A stretch of DNA of 64,000 bases from Streptomyces antibioticus (GTDB lineage Bacteria > Actinomycetota > Actinomycetes > Streptomycetales > Streptomycetaceae): assembly GCF_002019855.1 (NCBI RefSeq), contig NZ_CM007717.1, positions 1,739,570 to 1,803,569 of the forward strand, given 5' to 3'. This document shows, one piece after another, positions 9,777 to 21,418 of this stretch (positions within the stretch are counted from its first letter, which is position 1; every line of letters begins with the position of its first letter). A program made the position numbers and the translations under genes. The notes beneath the pieces were generated by a model. The model ran no database searches and was not told where the DNA came from. It worked only from the letters and a program-made list of their open reading frames with translations.

Positions 9777-10436
9777 TCAGCTCGTCCAGAAGTCCCACCA
9801 GCGGGTCAGGATCAGCATGCCGATGATGCCGATGTGCAGCACGGGCAGGACCCAGGTGAACTCGCCGAAGAAGCTCTTCAGCGCGCGGGGCGCGGGCAGG
9901 AAGCCGTTGCGGACGTTGAAGGAGGTCACGTACCAGAACATGAAGATCGTGGCGACCCAGGCGAGCGAGCACCACAGGCACAGGGCGTTGATCCGGTACA
10001 GGGACTGGAACATCAGCCAGGCGCAGAAGACGACGCCGAAGAGGGTGCCCGCGTTGAAGGTGAGCCAGTACCAGCGCGGGAAGCGGGCCCCGGCGAGCAG
10101 GCTCATGCCGACGCAGATCACGATGCCGTAGGCGACCAGGCCGAGCATCGGGTTGGGGAAGCCGAAGACGGCGGCCTGCTTGGACTCCATCACGCTGCCG
10201 CAGGAGACGACGGGGTTCAGGCTGCACCCGGGGGTGAAGGTCGTGCCCGCGACCTTGGCCTCCAGGAGCTTGAACTTGTCGATCGTGATGACCCACGCGG
10301 CGAGCAGCCCGGCCGCGCCGGTGATCAGCAGCAGGATCGCGAACGCGCGGCTGCCGCCCGCCGTACCGGCCGCGGGCGCGGGGGCGTGCCCGGACCCGGA
10401 CTCCGTGGAGACCGCATTGACTGTCGTCTTGCTCAT
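9777..10436 (-). CDS. Vitamin K epoxide reductase family membrane protein
   Basis: Four- to five-helix membrane oxidoreductase of the VKOR family, which passes electrons between quinones and a DsbA-type partner for periplasmic disulfide formation. From the ATG at 10436 the protein has 219 aa and begins MSKTTVNAVSTES. It carries both expected cysteine pairs: the loop cysteines in FTPGCSLNPVVSCGSVM and the active-site CXXC in NALCLWCSL. A start at 10544 is open but adds an unconserved 36-aa tail. A DsbA-like protein lies at 54403-54969, but no partner is adjacent. The redox role is inferred from the family. Confidence 0.9.
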   Translation of the reverse strand: MSKTTVNAVSTESGSGHAPAPAAGTAGGSRAFAILLLITGAAGLLAAWVITIDKFKLLEAKVAGTTFTPGCSLNPVVSCGSVMESKQAAVFGFPNPMLGLVAYGIVICVGMSLLAGARFPRWYWLTFNAGTLFGVVFCAWLMFQSLYRINALCLWCSLAWVATIFMFWYVTSFNVRNGFLPAPRALKSFFGEFTWVLPVLHIGIIGMLILTRWWDFWTS

Positions 10437-10599
10437 CACGCCGATCCGTCGCTTGAGAGTTGGACCATCTTCGGGCAGGGCCATTGTGCCGCACGAGGGC
10501 GGTTCTCCACCGTTCGGCGGACATAAGGAGACCCCGTCGATCACCCCTGAGCGTTCGGTTTCGGCCGACCTGTGCCCCCCGTGGGCACACCCGAGCGAA

Positions 10600-10642
10600 G
10601 GCGGACGGGACGGACGGCCGTGTGACGCCCGTCCCGTCCGCC
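10600..10642 (-). terminator. Terminator after hisS
   Basis: GGCGGACGGGAC (10600-10611) pairs perfectly over 12 bp with GTCCCGTCCGCC (10631-10642), ten bases past the hisS stop. It separates hisS from the VKOR gene downstream. Confidence 0.82.
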
Positions 10643-10651
10643 TCGGCGGCC

Positions 10652-11914
10652 CTACGCGAGCCGCGACTCCAGCTCCGCGACGATCTCGTTCACGCCGATC
10701 GCCGTCTGCTCGCCGGACTCCAGGTCCTTGAGCTGGACGACACCCTCGGCGAGATCACGCTCACCGGCGATCAGCGCGTAGCGGGCGCCGCTGCGGTTGG
10801 CGTTCTTCATCGCGCCCTTGAGGCCCTTCGCCCCGAAGGAGAAGTCCGCCGCGACGCCGAGCCTGCGCAGCTCGGTGATCTTCGCGAACAGCAGCCGGCG
10901 CGCGTCCTCGCTGAGCGGCACCGCGAAGACGGAGGTCGCGGACGGCAGGTCCAGTTCGACGCCCTCCGCCTCCAGCGCGAGCACCGTGCGGTCGACGCCG
11001 AGGGCCCAGCCCACGGACGGCAGGGCGGGGCCGCCGATCATCTCGGACAGGCCGTCGTAGCGGCCGCCGCCGCCCACCGCCGACTGGGAGCCCAGGCCGT
11101 CGTGGACGAACTCGAAGGTCGTGCGGGTGTAGTAGTCGAGGCCGCGGACCAGCTTCGGGTCGTCCTCGAAGGAGACGCCCGCCGCCGTGATCAGCTCGCG
11201 GACCTCCTCGTGGTACGCCTTGCACGCGTCGCACAGGTAGTCCCGCAGCAGCGGGGCGTCCCCGAGCTGCTTCTGCACCGACTCGCGCTTGTCGTCCAGG
11301 ACGCGCAGCGGGTTGATGTCCGCGCGGCGCAGGGTGTCCTCGTCCAGGTCCAGACCGCGCAGGAAGTCCTGGAGGGCGGCGCGGTAGACCGGTCGGCACT
11401 CCTTGTCGCCCAGGCTGTTGAGCAGGATGCGGAAGTTCCTCAGCCCCAGCGAGCGGTACGCCTGGTCGGCCAGGATGATCAGCTCGGCGTCCAGCGCCGG
11501 GTCCTCGGCACCGATCGCCTCGGCGCCGACCTGGGAGAAGTGGCGGTAACGGCCCTTCTGCGGGCGCTCGTAGCGGTAGTACGAGCCGGAGTACCAGAGC
11601 TTGACCGGGAGGTTGCCCTGCTTGTGCAGGTTGGCCTCCAGCGCGGCGCGCAGGACGGAGGCGGTGCCCTCGGGGCGCAGGGCCAGCTTGTCGCCGCCCT
11701 TCGTCTCGAAGGCGTACATCTCCTTGGTCACGATGTCGGTCGACTCACCGACACCGCGCGCGAACAGCTCGACGTTCTCGAAGCCGGGCGTCTCGACGTA
11801 GCCGTAACCGGAGTTGCGCAGCGGGGCGGAGATCGCCTCGCGGACGGCGAGGTACTTGGCGGAGTCGGGCGGCAGCAGGTCGTACGTGCCCTTGGGGGCC
11901 TGAAAGGTGCTCAC
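10652..11914 (-). CDS. hisS: Histidyl-tRNA synthetase
   Basis: Class II synthetase charging tRNA-His. The GTG at 11914 gives a 420-aa protein beginning [18 protein letters not shown], the family N-terminus; a longer in-frame extension upstream reads through the neighbour and is not protein-like. Motif 2 is in [19 protein letters not shown], the histidine-specific motif is [15 protein letters not shown], and a C-terminal anticodon-binding domain follows. It is 13 bases downstream of the metallo-hydrolase gene and probably co-transcribed. The hydrolase-hisS pair is also found in mycobacteria. Confidence 0.97.
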   Translation of the reverse strand: MSTFQAPKGTYDLLPPDSAKYLAVREAISAPLRNSGYGYVETPGFENVELFARGVGESTDIVTKEMYAFETKGGDKLALRPEGTASVLRAALEANLHKQGNLPVKLWYSGSYYRYERPQKGRYRHFSQVGAEAIGAEDPALDAELIILADQAYRSLGLRNFRILLNSLGDKECRPVYRAALQDFLRGLDLDEDTLRRADINPLRVLDDKRESVQKQLGDAPLLRDYLCDACKAYHEEVRELITAAGVSFEDDPKLVRGLDYYTRTTFEFVHDGLGSQSAVGGGGRYDGLSEMIGGPALPSVGWALGVDRTVLALEAEGVELDLPSATSVFAVPLSEDARRLLFAKITELRRLGVAADFSFGAKGLKGAMKNANRSGARYALIAGERDLAEGVVQLKDLESGEQTAIGVNEIVAELESRLA

Positions 11915-11927
11915 GGAAGGTCTCTCG

Positions 11928-12644
11928 TCACATTCCTCGTCGGGGAGGGGCCGTGGGGCCCGCTCCCTGGCCGGCGGCCGCCACCTGTCGCAGATACGGG
12001 TTGGCGGCGCGCTCCTGGCCGATGGTCGTCTGGGGGCCGTGGCCGGACAGCACCACGGTCGAGTCGTCGAGCGGCAGGCACACGCGGGCCAGCGAGTCGA
12101 GCATCTCGGCCATGTCACCGCCCGGCAGGTCGGTGCGTCCGATGGAGCCGGCGAAGAGCAGATCCCCGGAGAAGAAGACCGACGGGATCTCGGTCGTCTC
12201 GGGCATCCGGAACGTCACCGACCCCTTGGTATGGCCCGGTGCGTGCGCGACGGAGAACTCCAGCCCGGCGAGGTCCAGCCGTGCGCCGTCGGTCAGTTCA
12301 CGGACGTCGTCCGGCTCGCCCACGGTCAGTTCGCCCAGCAGCGGCATCCCGATGGAGCGGCCGAGCGCCTTCTCGGGGTCGCTCATCATGAACCGGTCCT
12401 CGGGGTGGATCCAGGCCGGCACGTCATGGGCGCCGCACACCGGAACGACCGAGGCCACATGGTCGATGTGTCCGTGGGTGAGGACGACGGCGACCGGCTT
12501 GAGCCGGTGCTTCCTGATCGCTTCCTCGACTCCGGGGGCCGCCTGATGGCCCGGGTCGATGATCACGCACTCCTCACCGGCGGCGGGGGCGACGAGATAG
12601 CAGTTCGTCCCCCAGGCCCCGGCGGGGAACCCGGCAATGAGCAC
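11928..12644 (-). CDS. Metallo-beta-lactamase-fold hydrolase, glyoxalase II-like
   Basis: A 238-aa MBL-fold hydrolase. The zinc signature HGHIDH appears in [12 protein letters not shown], followed by HAPGHTKGS, the second-shell Asp in [16 protein letters not shown] and the final ligand in [10 protein letters not shown]. It resembles hydroxyacylglutathione hydrolases; since Streptomyces uses mycothiol rather than glutathione, a thioester of another thiol is the likelier substrate, but this is inference. It is divergent from the cyclophilin gene and directly upstream of hisS. The C-terminus is slightly longer than usual, ending in a Pro/Gly-rich tail. Confidence 0.88.
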   Translation of the reverse strand: MLIAGFPAGAWGTNCYLVAPAAGEECVIIDPGHQAAPGVEEAIRKHRLKPVAVVLTHGHIDHVASVVPVCGAHDVPAWIHPEDRFMMSDPEKALGRSIGMPLLGELTVGEPDDVRELTDGARLDLAGLEFSVAHAPGHTKGSVTFRMPETTEIPSVFFSGDLLFAGSIGRTDLPGGDMAEMLDSLARVCLPLDDSTVVLSGHGPQTTIGQERAANPYLRQVAAAGQGAGPTAPPRRGM

Positions 12645-12853
12645 GATCGTCCTTCGTTGTGGCGGTACGGGAGGGCTTGTCGACCCCCCGCGGGGGTCCT
12701 CGACGGGCTCCCCCTGTGGTCAGAGACTACCGGCGCTGCCGATTCCTCAGCGAACCCATATACGGTACGGGGCACACGCGGGCGATCGGCTCATGAGACG
12801 CACGCGTCCTTGTCGACGGACCAGACGCACGAGACGCACGAGGAGAGAACCCG

Positions 12854-13672
12854 GTGGTCACCCAGGAACAGCGCAAGCGTCAGCTCGCCCGGGAGAAGTT
12901 CTTGCGGCAGCAGCAGCGCCGCACGGCAGCGCGCCGCAAGGCACGCGTGCGCAACTCGGTGATCGCGTCCGTGCTCGGCGTGATCGTGGTGGGCAGCGTG
13001 GCGCTCTACACGTCGGGCGTCATCAAGGGCGACGACGACAAGACGAACGCGAGCGCGGACACCACTCCGGCCGCCTCCCCCACTCCCGTCGAGGACCCGT
13101 GCGAGAAGGCCGCTCCGGGGAAGGTCAAGGAGGTCAGCTCCAAGAAGGAGCCGGCGATGACCATCGACAAGTCGGCCGACTACACGCTGAAGCTGGCGAC
13201 GACATGCGGTGACATAGACATCCCGCTGAAGACGGCCGCGGCCCCGCACACCGTCAACTCCTTCAACTACCTCGCGGGCAAGGGCTACTTCGACCACACC
13301 AAGTGCCACCGGCTGACCACCAACGGGATCTACGTGCTCCAGTGCGGCGACCCGACGGGCACCGGCAGCGGTGGCCCCGGCTACACCATTCCGGACGAGA
13401 ACCTCAAGGACAAGAGCCTCAAGAACAACGTCTATCCGGCGGGCACGGTCGCGATGGCGAACACCAGCCAGCCGAACACCGGCGGCAGCCAGTTCTTCCT
13501 CGTCTACCAGGACAGCCAGCTCCCGCCCAACTACACACCGTTCGGCACCGTCTCGGCCGAGGGCATGAAGGTGCTCGAGAAGATCGCGGCCGCGGGCGAG
13601 AACACCGGCGCCGGTGACGGTGCCCCGAACGCGACGGTCGTCATCGACAAGGCGACGGTCTCGAAGTCCTGA
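12854..13672 (+). CDS. Membrane-anchored cyclophilin-type peptidyl-prolyl isomerase
   Basis: Catalyses cis-trans proline isomerisation outside the membrane. From a GTG at 12854 (preceded by GAGGAGAG) the 272-aa protein has a basic coiled N-terminus (QRKRQLAREKFLRQQQRRTA). One membrane helix follows (VIASVLGVIVVGSVALYTSG), then an acidic/Pro linker and a cyclophilin domain from about residue 105. The domain shows FNYLAGKGYFDHTKCHRL, GGPGYTIPDE, AMANTSQPNTGGSQFF and PFGTV. Two cysteines (KCHRL and LQCGD) may form a disulfide. It is divergent from the hydrolase-hisS pair and followed by the DUF349 gene. Confidence 0.92.
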   Translation: MVTQEQRKRQLAREKFLRQQQRRTAARRKARVRNSVIASVLGVIVVGSVALYTSGVIKGDDDKTNASADTTPAASPTPVEDPCEKAAPGKVKEVSSKKEPAMTIDKSADYTLKLATTCGDIDIPLKTAAAPHTVNSFNYLAGKGYFDHTKCHRLTTNGIYVLQCGDPTGTGSGGPGYTIPDENLKDKSLKNNVYPAGTVAMANTSQPNTGGSQFFLVYQDSQLPPNYTPFGTVSAEGMKVLEKIAAAGENTGAGDGAPNATVVIDKATVSKS

Positions 13673-13815
13673 CATCCAGGCGGCCAGCAGCGGAATTTCG
13701 GTCGCGCTGGATGCGGACAGGCAACCCGCCGGTCGCCTATGTTGGCCGTGACGAAACTGTGGACGATGCCCGGGGGCGCCGAAGCCCCTCGGAGGCATCA
13801 TGTGGAGGAGGCGCT

Positions 13816-15045
13816 GTGAGCAGCGACCCGTGGGGCCGCGTCGACGAGACGGGGACCGTGTACGTGCGTACGGCCGAGGGCGAGCAGGTCGTCGGTTCCT
13901 GGCAGGCCGGCTCCCCCGAGGAGGCGCTGGCCTACTTCGAGCGCAAGTACGAGGGCCTGGTTGTCGAGATCGGCCTCCTCGAGAAGCGAGTGCAGACCAC
14001 CGACCTGTCGGCGAAGGACGCCCAGGTCGCCATCGACCACATCCGCGAACAGGTCGACGCGCACCACGCGGTCGGCGACCTGGACGCGCTGCGGGGCCGG
14101 CTGGACAAGCTGGTGGCGACCGTGGAGTCCCGCCGGGAGGAGCGCAAGCAGCAGCGGGCCAAGCAGTCCGACGAGGCCCGCAAGGCCAAGGAGGACCTGG
14201 TCGCCGAGGCCGAGCAGCTCGCGCAGTCCGACCAGTGGCGGGCCGCCGGTGAGCGGCTGCGCGCGCTGGTGGACACGTGGAAGGGTCTGCCGCGGCTCGA
14301 CCGCAAGTCGGACGACGAGCTGTGGCACCGGTTCTCGCACGCGCGCTCGGCGTTCTCCAAGCGCCGCAAGGCCCACTTCGCGCAGCTCGACGCGCAGCGC
14401 GAGGAGGCCCGCCGGACGAAGGAGCGGCTGGTCGCGGAGGCCGAGGCGCTGTCCGGTTCGACGGACTGGGGTCCGACGGCGGCCCGGTACCGCGAGCTGA
14501 TGGCGGACTGGAAGGCCGCGGGCCGCGCCCAGCGCGAGCACGAGGACGACCTGTGGAACCGCTTCCGCGGCGCCCAGGACGTGTTCTTCGCGGCGCGCAG
14601 CTCGGTCTTCGCCGAGCGGGACGCGGAGCAGACGGAGAACCTCAAGCTCAAGGAGGAGCTGGCCGAGGAGGCCGAGAAGCTCCTGCCGATCGGCGATCTG
14701 AAGTCGGCGCGGGCCGCGTTCCGCACGATCAACGAGCGCTGGGAGGCCATCGGCCATGTCCCGCGGGACGCCCGGCCGAAGGTCGAGGGCCGGATGCACA
14801 CCGTGGAGCGGGCGCTCCAGGAGGCCGAGGAGGCCGAGTGGCGCCGGACGAACCCGGAGGCACGCGCGCGTGCCGAGGGTCTCACCGGTCAGCTCCAGGC
14901 CGCCGTGGACAAGCTGAAGGCGCAGATCGAGCAGGCCCGCGCGCAGGGCAACTCCGCGCGTGCCGACAAGCTGGAGCGTGAGCTGGAGGGCCGCCAGGCC
15001 CTGCTGGACCAGGCGCTGAAGGGTCTCCAGGAGTTCGGCGGCTGA
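13816..15045 (+). CDS. DUF349 coiled-coil protein
   Basis: A 409-aa, highly charged helical protein of the DUF349 family, which has tandem three-helix repeats with W...L...W patterns. Copies are visible at QWRAAGERLRALVDTWKGL, DWGPTAARYRELMADWKAAG and LKSARAAFRTINERWEAIG. The C-terminal third is a coiled coil (LQAAVDKLKAQIEQARAQG). The GTG at 13816 sits five bases after GGAGGAG, the strongest ribosome site nearby; an upstream ATG at 13711 would add an unconserved tail. Function is not established, although the family is sometimes linked to DNA repair. It converges on relA and shares its terminator. Confidence 0.9.
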   Translation: MSSDPWGRVDETGTVYVRTAEGEQVVGSWQAGSPEEALAYFERKYEGLVVEIGLLEKRVQTTDLSAKDAQVAIDHIREQVDAHHAVGDLDALRGRLDKLVATVESRREERKQQRAKQSDEARKAKEDLVAEAEQLAQSDQWRAAGERLRALVDTWKGLPRLDRKSDDELWHRFSHARSAFSKRRKAHFAQLDAQREEARRTKERLVAEAEALSGSTDWGPTAARYRELMADWKAAGRAQREHEDDLWNRFRGAQDVFFAARSSVFAERDAEQTENLKLKEELAEEAEKLLPIGDLKSARAAFRTINERWEAIGHVPRDARPKVEGRMHTVERALQEAEEAEWRRTNPEARARAEGLTGQLQAAVDKLKAQIEQARAQGNSARADKLERELEGRQALLDQALKGLQEFGG

Positions 15046-15054
15046 GGCCCGCCC

Positions 15055-15074
15055 GGCTGGCTGGCTGGCTGGCT
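15055..15074 (+). repeat. (GGCT)5 simple repeat
   Basis: Five perfect GGCT copies immediately after the DUF349 stop (15043-15045) and four bases before the large inverted repeat. Tetranucleotide tracts can change copy number by slippage; here it lies in the 3' UTR. Confidence 0.9.
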
Positions 15075-15077
15075 GGT

Positions 15078-15130
15078 GAGAACGCCGAGAGGCCCCCGTA
15101 CGCGATGTACGGGGGCCTCTCGGCGTTCTC
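15078..15130. terminator. Bidirectional terminator between DUF349 gene and relA
   Basis: Perfect 24-bp inverted repeat: left arm 15078-15101 (starts GAGAACGCCGAGAGG), loop GCGAT, right arm 15107-15130. It lies between two converging genes, 33 bases past the DUF349 stop and 30 bases past the relA stop, and can fold identically in both transcripts. Confidence 0.93.
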
Positions 15131-15159
15131 GCCGCGTTCCCGGGGCTGCGGGGCCGTTC

Positions 15160-17685
<2,526 letters not shown>

Positions 17686-17807
17686 GAGGACTCCTCGTGC
17701 GCGATCCGGTTCCCCCGGTCAGGCCCCGGAGGACCCATCGTAGCGATCCCGGGCTCCGGGATCGCCTTCAGGCCGCTGTGACGGCCGTCCACCTGGGGAA
17801 CACGAGA

Positions 17808-17836
17808 GGCGGGCACCGGATTCCTCCGGGCCCGCC
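17808..17836 (-). terminator. Hairpin between apt and relA
   Basis: GGCGGGC (17808-17814) pairs with GCCCGCC (17830-17836), and inside it CCGGA (17816-17820) pairs with TCCGG (17825-17829) around a TTCC loop, with one bulged A. It follows the apt stop by 34 bases and probably makes relA expression partly independent of the sec operon. Confidence 0.7.
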
Positions 17837-17869
17837 CCTGTGACGTACGACCGTCGCGTACGGCCGTGG

Positions 17870-18409
17870 TCAGACGGTGAGCAGTGCCTCCAGCGGGGCT
17901 CCGTCCAGGGCTGCCTGGAGGCGGGGGCGGCCGTCGAGGAAGCTCAGTTCCATCAGGACGGCGACGCCCGCGACCGCGGCACCCGCGCGGTGGACGAGCC
18001 GGATCGACGCCTCGGCGGTGCCGCCGGTGGCGAGCACGTCGTCGACGACGAGGACGCGGTCGTCGGCCGTGAGGTCCTCGGCGTGGACCTCGATCTCGGC
18101 CGAGCCGTACTCCAGGTCGTACGCCTGGCTGAGGGTGGCTCCGGGGAGCTTGCCCGCCTTGCGTACGGGGATGAAGCCGAGCCCGGCCCGGACCGCGACG
18201 GGGGCGCCGAGGATGAAGCCCCGGGCCTCCAGGCCGACGATCTTGGTGGCGCCGGTGCGCTCGGCGATCTCGGCGAAGGCGTCGGTCAGCGCCGTGAACG
18301 CGGCGGGGTCCGCCAGGAGCGGGGTGATGTCCTTGAACATCACGCCCGGCTCCGGGTAGTCCGCCACATCGCGGATCCGGCTGAGCAGCAGCTCCTCGAC
18401 GTCGGTCAT
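17870..18409 (-). CDS. apt: Adenine phosphoribosyltransferase
   Basis: Purine salvage: adenine plus PRPP gives AMP. From the ATG at 18409 the 179-aa protein begins MTDVEELLLSRIRDVADYPEPGVMFKDITPL, the family N-terminus, has GLEARGFILGAPVA, and carries the PRPP loop VLVVDDVLATGGTA. The start overlaps the end of secF by four bases (ATGA), showing translational coupling. The neighbouring relA makes apt part of a conserved actinobacterial secF-apt-relA string joining purine salvage with alarmone metabolism. An upstream in-frame extension is a secF shadow and is not used. Confidence 0.96.
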   Translation of the reverse strand: MTDVEELLLSRIRDVADYPEPGVMFKDITPLLADPAAFTALTDAFAEIAERTGATKIVGLEARGFILGAPVAVRAGLGFIPVRKAGKLPGATLSQAYDLEYGSAEIEVHAEDLTADDRVLVVDDVLATGGTAEASIRLVHRAGAAVAGVAVLMELSFLDGRPRLQAALDGAPLEALLTV

Positions 18410-19497
18410 CGCCGCTTCCCGGAGGGCCGGCGACGGCTGCGCGGCGCGGACTGGTCGCGCGGTCCGACGACGGCCGGAGTGGCGTCCTCGGCGTCGTAGC
18501 CCCGGCCGTCCGAGATGCCGTCGTCGGAGGCGGCCTGGGCGCGCTTGGCCAGGACCCGCTTCTTCAGGGCCCGCATCTGCGGCTCGCGCTCCTTGAGGTC
18601 GGCGACGAGCGGCGTGGCGATGAAGATCGACGAGTAGGCACCGGCGGCGAGGCCGACGAACAGCGACAGCGAGATGTCGTTGAGCGTGCCCGCGCCGAGG
18701 AAGCCGCCGCCGATGAACAGCAGGCCCGCCACCGGCAGCAGCGCGACGACCGTGGTGTTGATCGAGCGGACCAGGGTGCCGTTGATCGACCGGTTGGCGA
18801 CCTCGCTGTAGGTGTAGCGGGTCTGCTTGGTGAGGTCCTTGGTCTGTTCCTTGAGGGAGTCGAAGACGACGACCGTGTCGTACAGCGAGTAACCGAGGAT
18901 GGTCAGCAGACCGATCACCGTGCCGGGCGTGACCTCGAAGCCGACGAGGGCGTAGATGCCGACCGTGATGGTGATGTCGTGGATCAGTGCGATCAGCGCC
19001 GCGATGGCCATGCGCCACTCGAAGGCGATCGCCAGATAGATCACGACCAGGACCATGAAGATCGCCAGGCCCTGCCATGCCTTGTTGGCGATCTGGTCGC
19101 CCCAGCTCGGGCCGACCAGGTCGGCGGCGATCGACTCCGGGTCGACCTTGAAGTCCTTGGCCAGTTCGTTCTTGATCTGGTCGGACTGCTCGGTGTCCAT
19201 GCCGGCGATCTGGATGCGCAGCGTGCCGTTGCCCAGCTTCTGCACGACCGCGTCATGGCCGGAGGCGTCCGTCGCGAACTCCTCGGCCTGGGAGACGGAG
19301 ACGCTGGTCTTCTCGGTGGTGAAGACGGCACCGCCCTGGAAGTCGATGCCCATGTTCAGGCCGCGCACCGCCAGGCCGACGATGGCCGTGATGGTGATCA
19401 GGATCGAGATGCCGTACCAGAGCTTGCGGTGGCCGATGAAGTCGTAGCTGATCTCGCCACGGTGCAGTCGGGCGCCGAGGTTGCCGAACTTCGACAT
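18406..19497 (-). CDS. secF: Protein translocase subunit SecF
   Basis: Inner-membrane partner of SecD; the SecDF-YajC complex uses the proton gradient to aid late steps of Sec export. The 363-aa protein has the N-terminal segment with LVIRGLNMGIDFQGG-like sequence (LAVRGLNMGIDFQGGAVF), a P1 loop and five further helices. The characteristic GYSLYDTVVVFDSLKE and SINTTVVALLPVAGLLFIGG lie in the last helices. The tail is basic. The gene starts three bases after secD ends and overlaps apt. Confidence 0.97.
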   Translation of the reverse strand: MSKFGNLGARLHRGEISYDFIGHRKLWYGISILITITAIVGLAVRGLNMGIDFQGGAVFTTEKTSVSVSQAEEFATDASGHDAVVQKLGNGTLRIQIAGMDTEQSDQIKNELAKDFKVDPESIAADLVGPSWGDQIANKAWQGLAIFMVLVVIYLAIAFEWRMAIAALIALIHDITITVGIYALVGFEVTPGTVIGLLTILGYSLYDTVVVFDSLKEQTKDLTKQTRYTYSEVANRSINGTLVRSINTTVVALLPVAGLLFIGGGFLGAGTLNDISLSLFVGLAAGAYSSIFIATPLVADLKEREPQMRALKKRVLAKRAQAASDDGISDGRGYDAEDATPAVVGPRDQSAPRSRRRPSGKRR

Positions 19498-19500
19498 CGC

Positions 19501-21285
19501 TCACGCCTCCTTCGTGTCGACAGGGCCGGCGCCAAGACCGGACGGGCGGCGGGTGCGACGCAGGGGCGGCTGGGCGCCCAGGCTCTTCGGATCGAGGCCG
19601 GACCACTTGTGGCCGTCGGCGAAGAACTTGCGGCGGGCGATGAGCGTCATCAGCGGCTTGGTGAAGAAGAACACCACGACCACGTCGAGGACGGTGGTCA
19701 GACCGAGCGTGAACGCGAAGCCCTGGACCTTGCCGACGGTGACGACGAAGAGCACCGCGGCGGCGAGGAACGACACGAAGTCGGAGACCAGGATGGTGCG
19801 CCGGGCGCGCGGCCAGGCCCGCTCGACGGCGGGGCGCAGGGTGCGGCCCTCGCGAATCTCGTCGCGGACGCGTTCGAAGTACACGATGAACGAGTCCGCC
19901 GTGATGCCGATGGCGACGATGGCCCCGCAGACGGCCGGGAGGTTCAGCGCGAAGCCGATGGCCGGGCCGAGCAGCGACATGAGCACGTAGGTCAGGGCCG
20001 CGGAGACCAGCAGCGAGGCGATCGCGATGAGCGACAGACCGCGGTAGTAGGCCACCAGGTAGATGATGACCAGTCCGAGGCCGATGGCACCGGCGAGCAG
20101 ACCGGCGTGGAGCTGGTCACCGCCGAGCGCGGCGGTCACGGTGGTCACGCTCTGCTCCTTGAAGGAGAGCGGGAGCGCGCCGTAGGACAGCATGTTGGCG
20201 AGGCTCTGGGCTTCGTCCTGGGTGAAGCTGCCGGAGATGTAGGCGTTGCCGCCGGTGATGGCGGTCTGGACGTACGGGTGGGACACGACGTCGTCGTCCA
20301 GAACGATCGCGAACTCGTTCTGCGGGCTGGTCTGCTGGGCCAGCTTGGAGGTGACGTCGGCGAACTTCTTCGCACCGCCGGAGGTGAAGGTCATGTCGAC
20401 CCGCCAGCCCGCGGCGGTCTGGGTGTCGAAGGTCGCCTGGGCCTTCTTGACCTCCGTGCCGTCGACGTCGACCGGGCCGAGCAGGAACTTGTTCCACACC
20501 TCGCCGTCCTGGCCGCAGGCGACGGTGTCCTGGCCCCGCTCGGCGTCCTTGCCGGCGGCGGCACGCTGCTTGGGGTTCGTGCAGTCGAGCGTGGCGTAGT
20601 TCTTCGCGGCGGCCGAGGCGTCGTCACCGGAGGCGGACGCTGAGGGGCTGTCGCTCGCCTTCGGGGTGCTGCTGCCGGACGGCGTGGGCGCCTTCTTCAG
20701 GGCGTCGGTGACGGCGCGGCCCTGCGAGGTGGCACTGGCCGACGGGCTGGAGGAGCTCTCGGAGACCTTGTCGCCGGCCTTGTCGGCGGCCTTGTCCGTG
20801 GGCGACGCGCTCGGGGAGGCGGAGCCGCTGGGAGAGGCGGAGGCGCTGGGGTCGGTGCTCGGGGTGGCGTCCGCCGAGCCGCCCTGCGCCTCGCGCTGGA
20901 GGACCGGACGGAAGTACAGCTTGGCGGTGGTGCCGACCTGGGCCCGGGCTTCCTCGGAGTTGGTGCCCTTGGGGATGTTCACGATGATGTTGCGGTCGCC
21001 CTGGGTCTGCACCTCCGCCTCGGAGACGCCCAGGCCGTTGACACGACGGTTCATGATCTCGACCGCGGTGTCCATGTTGGCCTTGTTGATCGCGGACCCC
21101 TGGTCGGCCTTCGCCTCCAGCGTGATGCTGGTACCGCCGGCGAGGTCGATGCCCAGTCGCGGGGTGGTGTGACCGGAGGCGAACATGCCTCCGGTGAGCC
21201 CCACGATGGCGATCAGGATCAAGGCCAGCGAGCGCCCTGGCTTGCTCTGGGCGCCCGCGCTCCGGCCCTTCTTGGGTGCTGCCAC
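19501..21285 (-). CDS. secD: Protein translocase subunit SecD with Ser/Ala/Pro-rich insertion
   Basis: Membrane export-assisting protein with six expected helices and a large P1 domain. The 594-aa sequence has TPRLGIDLAGGTSITLEA and the proton-pathway region LPAVCGAIVAIGITADSFIVYFE. The second half contains GLGLVIIYLVAYYRGLSLIAI. Residues about 136-228 are a low-complexity Ser/Ala/Pro/Asp-rich insertion in the extracytoplasmic domain (for example DPSASASPSGSASPSASPTD), absent from E. coli SecD. It is followed by two cysteines (LDCTNPKQ and VACGQD) that could be disulfide-bonded. Ordered with yajC upstream and secF downstream. Confidence 0.97.
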   Translation of the reverse strand: MAAPKKGRSAGAQSKPGRSLALILIAIVGLTGGMFASGHTTPRLGIDLAGGTSITLEAKADQGSAINKANMDTAVEIMNRRVNGLGVSEAEVQTQGDRNIIVNIPKGTNSEEARAQVGTTAKLYFRPVLQREAQGGSADATPSTDPSASASPSGSASPSASPTDKAADKAGDKVSESSSSPSASATSQGRAVTDALKKAPTPSGSSTPKASDSPSASASGDDASAAAKNYATLDCTNPKQRAAAGKDAERGQDTVACGQDGEVWNKFLLGPVDVDGTEVKKAQATFDTQTAAGWRVDMTFTSGGAKKFADVTSKLAQQTSPQNEFAIVLDDDVVSHPYVQTAITGGNAYISGSFTQDEAQSLANMLSYGALPLSFKEQSVTTVTAALGGDQLHAGLLAGAIGLGLVIIYLVAYYRGLSLIAIASLLVSAALTYVLMSLLGPAIGFALNLPAVCGAIVAIGITADSFIVYFERVRDEIREGRTLRPAVERAWPRARRTILVSDFVSFLAAAVLFVVTVGKVQGFAFTLGLTTVLDVVVVFFFTKPLMTLIARRKFFADGHKWSGLDPKSLGAQPPLRRTRRPSGLGAGPVDTKEA

Positions 21286-21376
21286 CTTCTCGTACTCCCT
21301 CTCGGGCCGCCCTGCGCCGGGTCAGCGCTGCGGCGGCCATGACATGTAGTCGGGATCTCCGGCGAGATGCGCACAC

Positions 21377-21411
21377 CCCGGGGCGCACGGGTGTGTTCCG
21401 TGCGCCCCGGG
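21377..21411 (-). terminator. Hairpin between yajC and secD
   Basis: CCCGGGGCGCACGG (21377-21390) pairs perfectly with CCGTGCGCCCCGGG (21398-21411), eight bases beyond the yajC stop. Because yajC and secD act together it is more likely an attenuator or mRNA-stabilising hairpin than a full operon end. Confidence 0.75.
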
Positions 21412-21418
21412 AGCGTGA

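Noticed and set aside
12780..12850. Short GACGCACGA direct repeats before the cyclophilin gene as an operator
   Set aside because: Only two adjacent copies in very GC-rich DNA, next to the ribosome site; no sign beyond chance.
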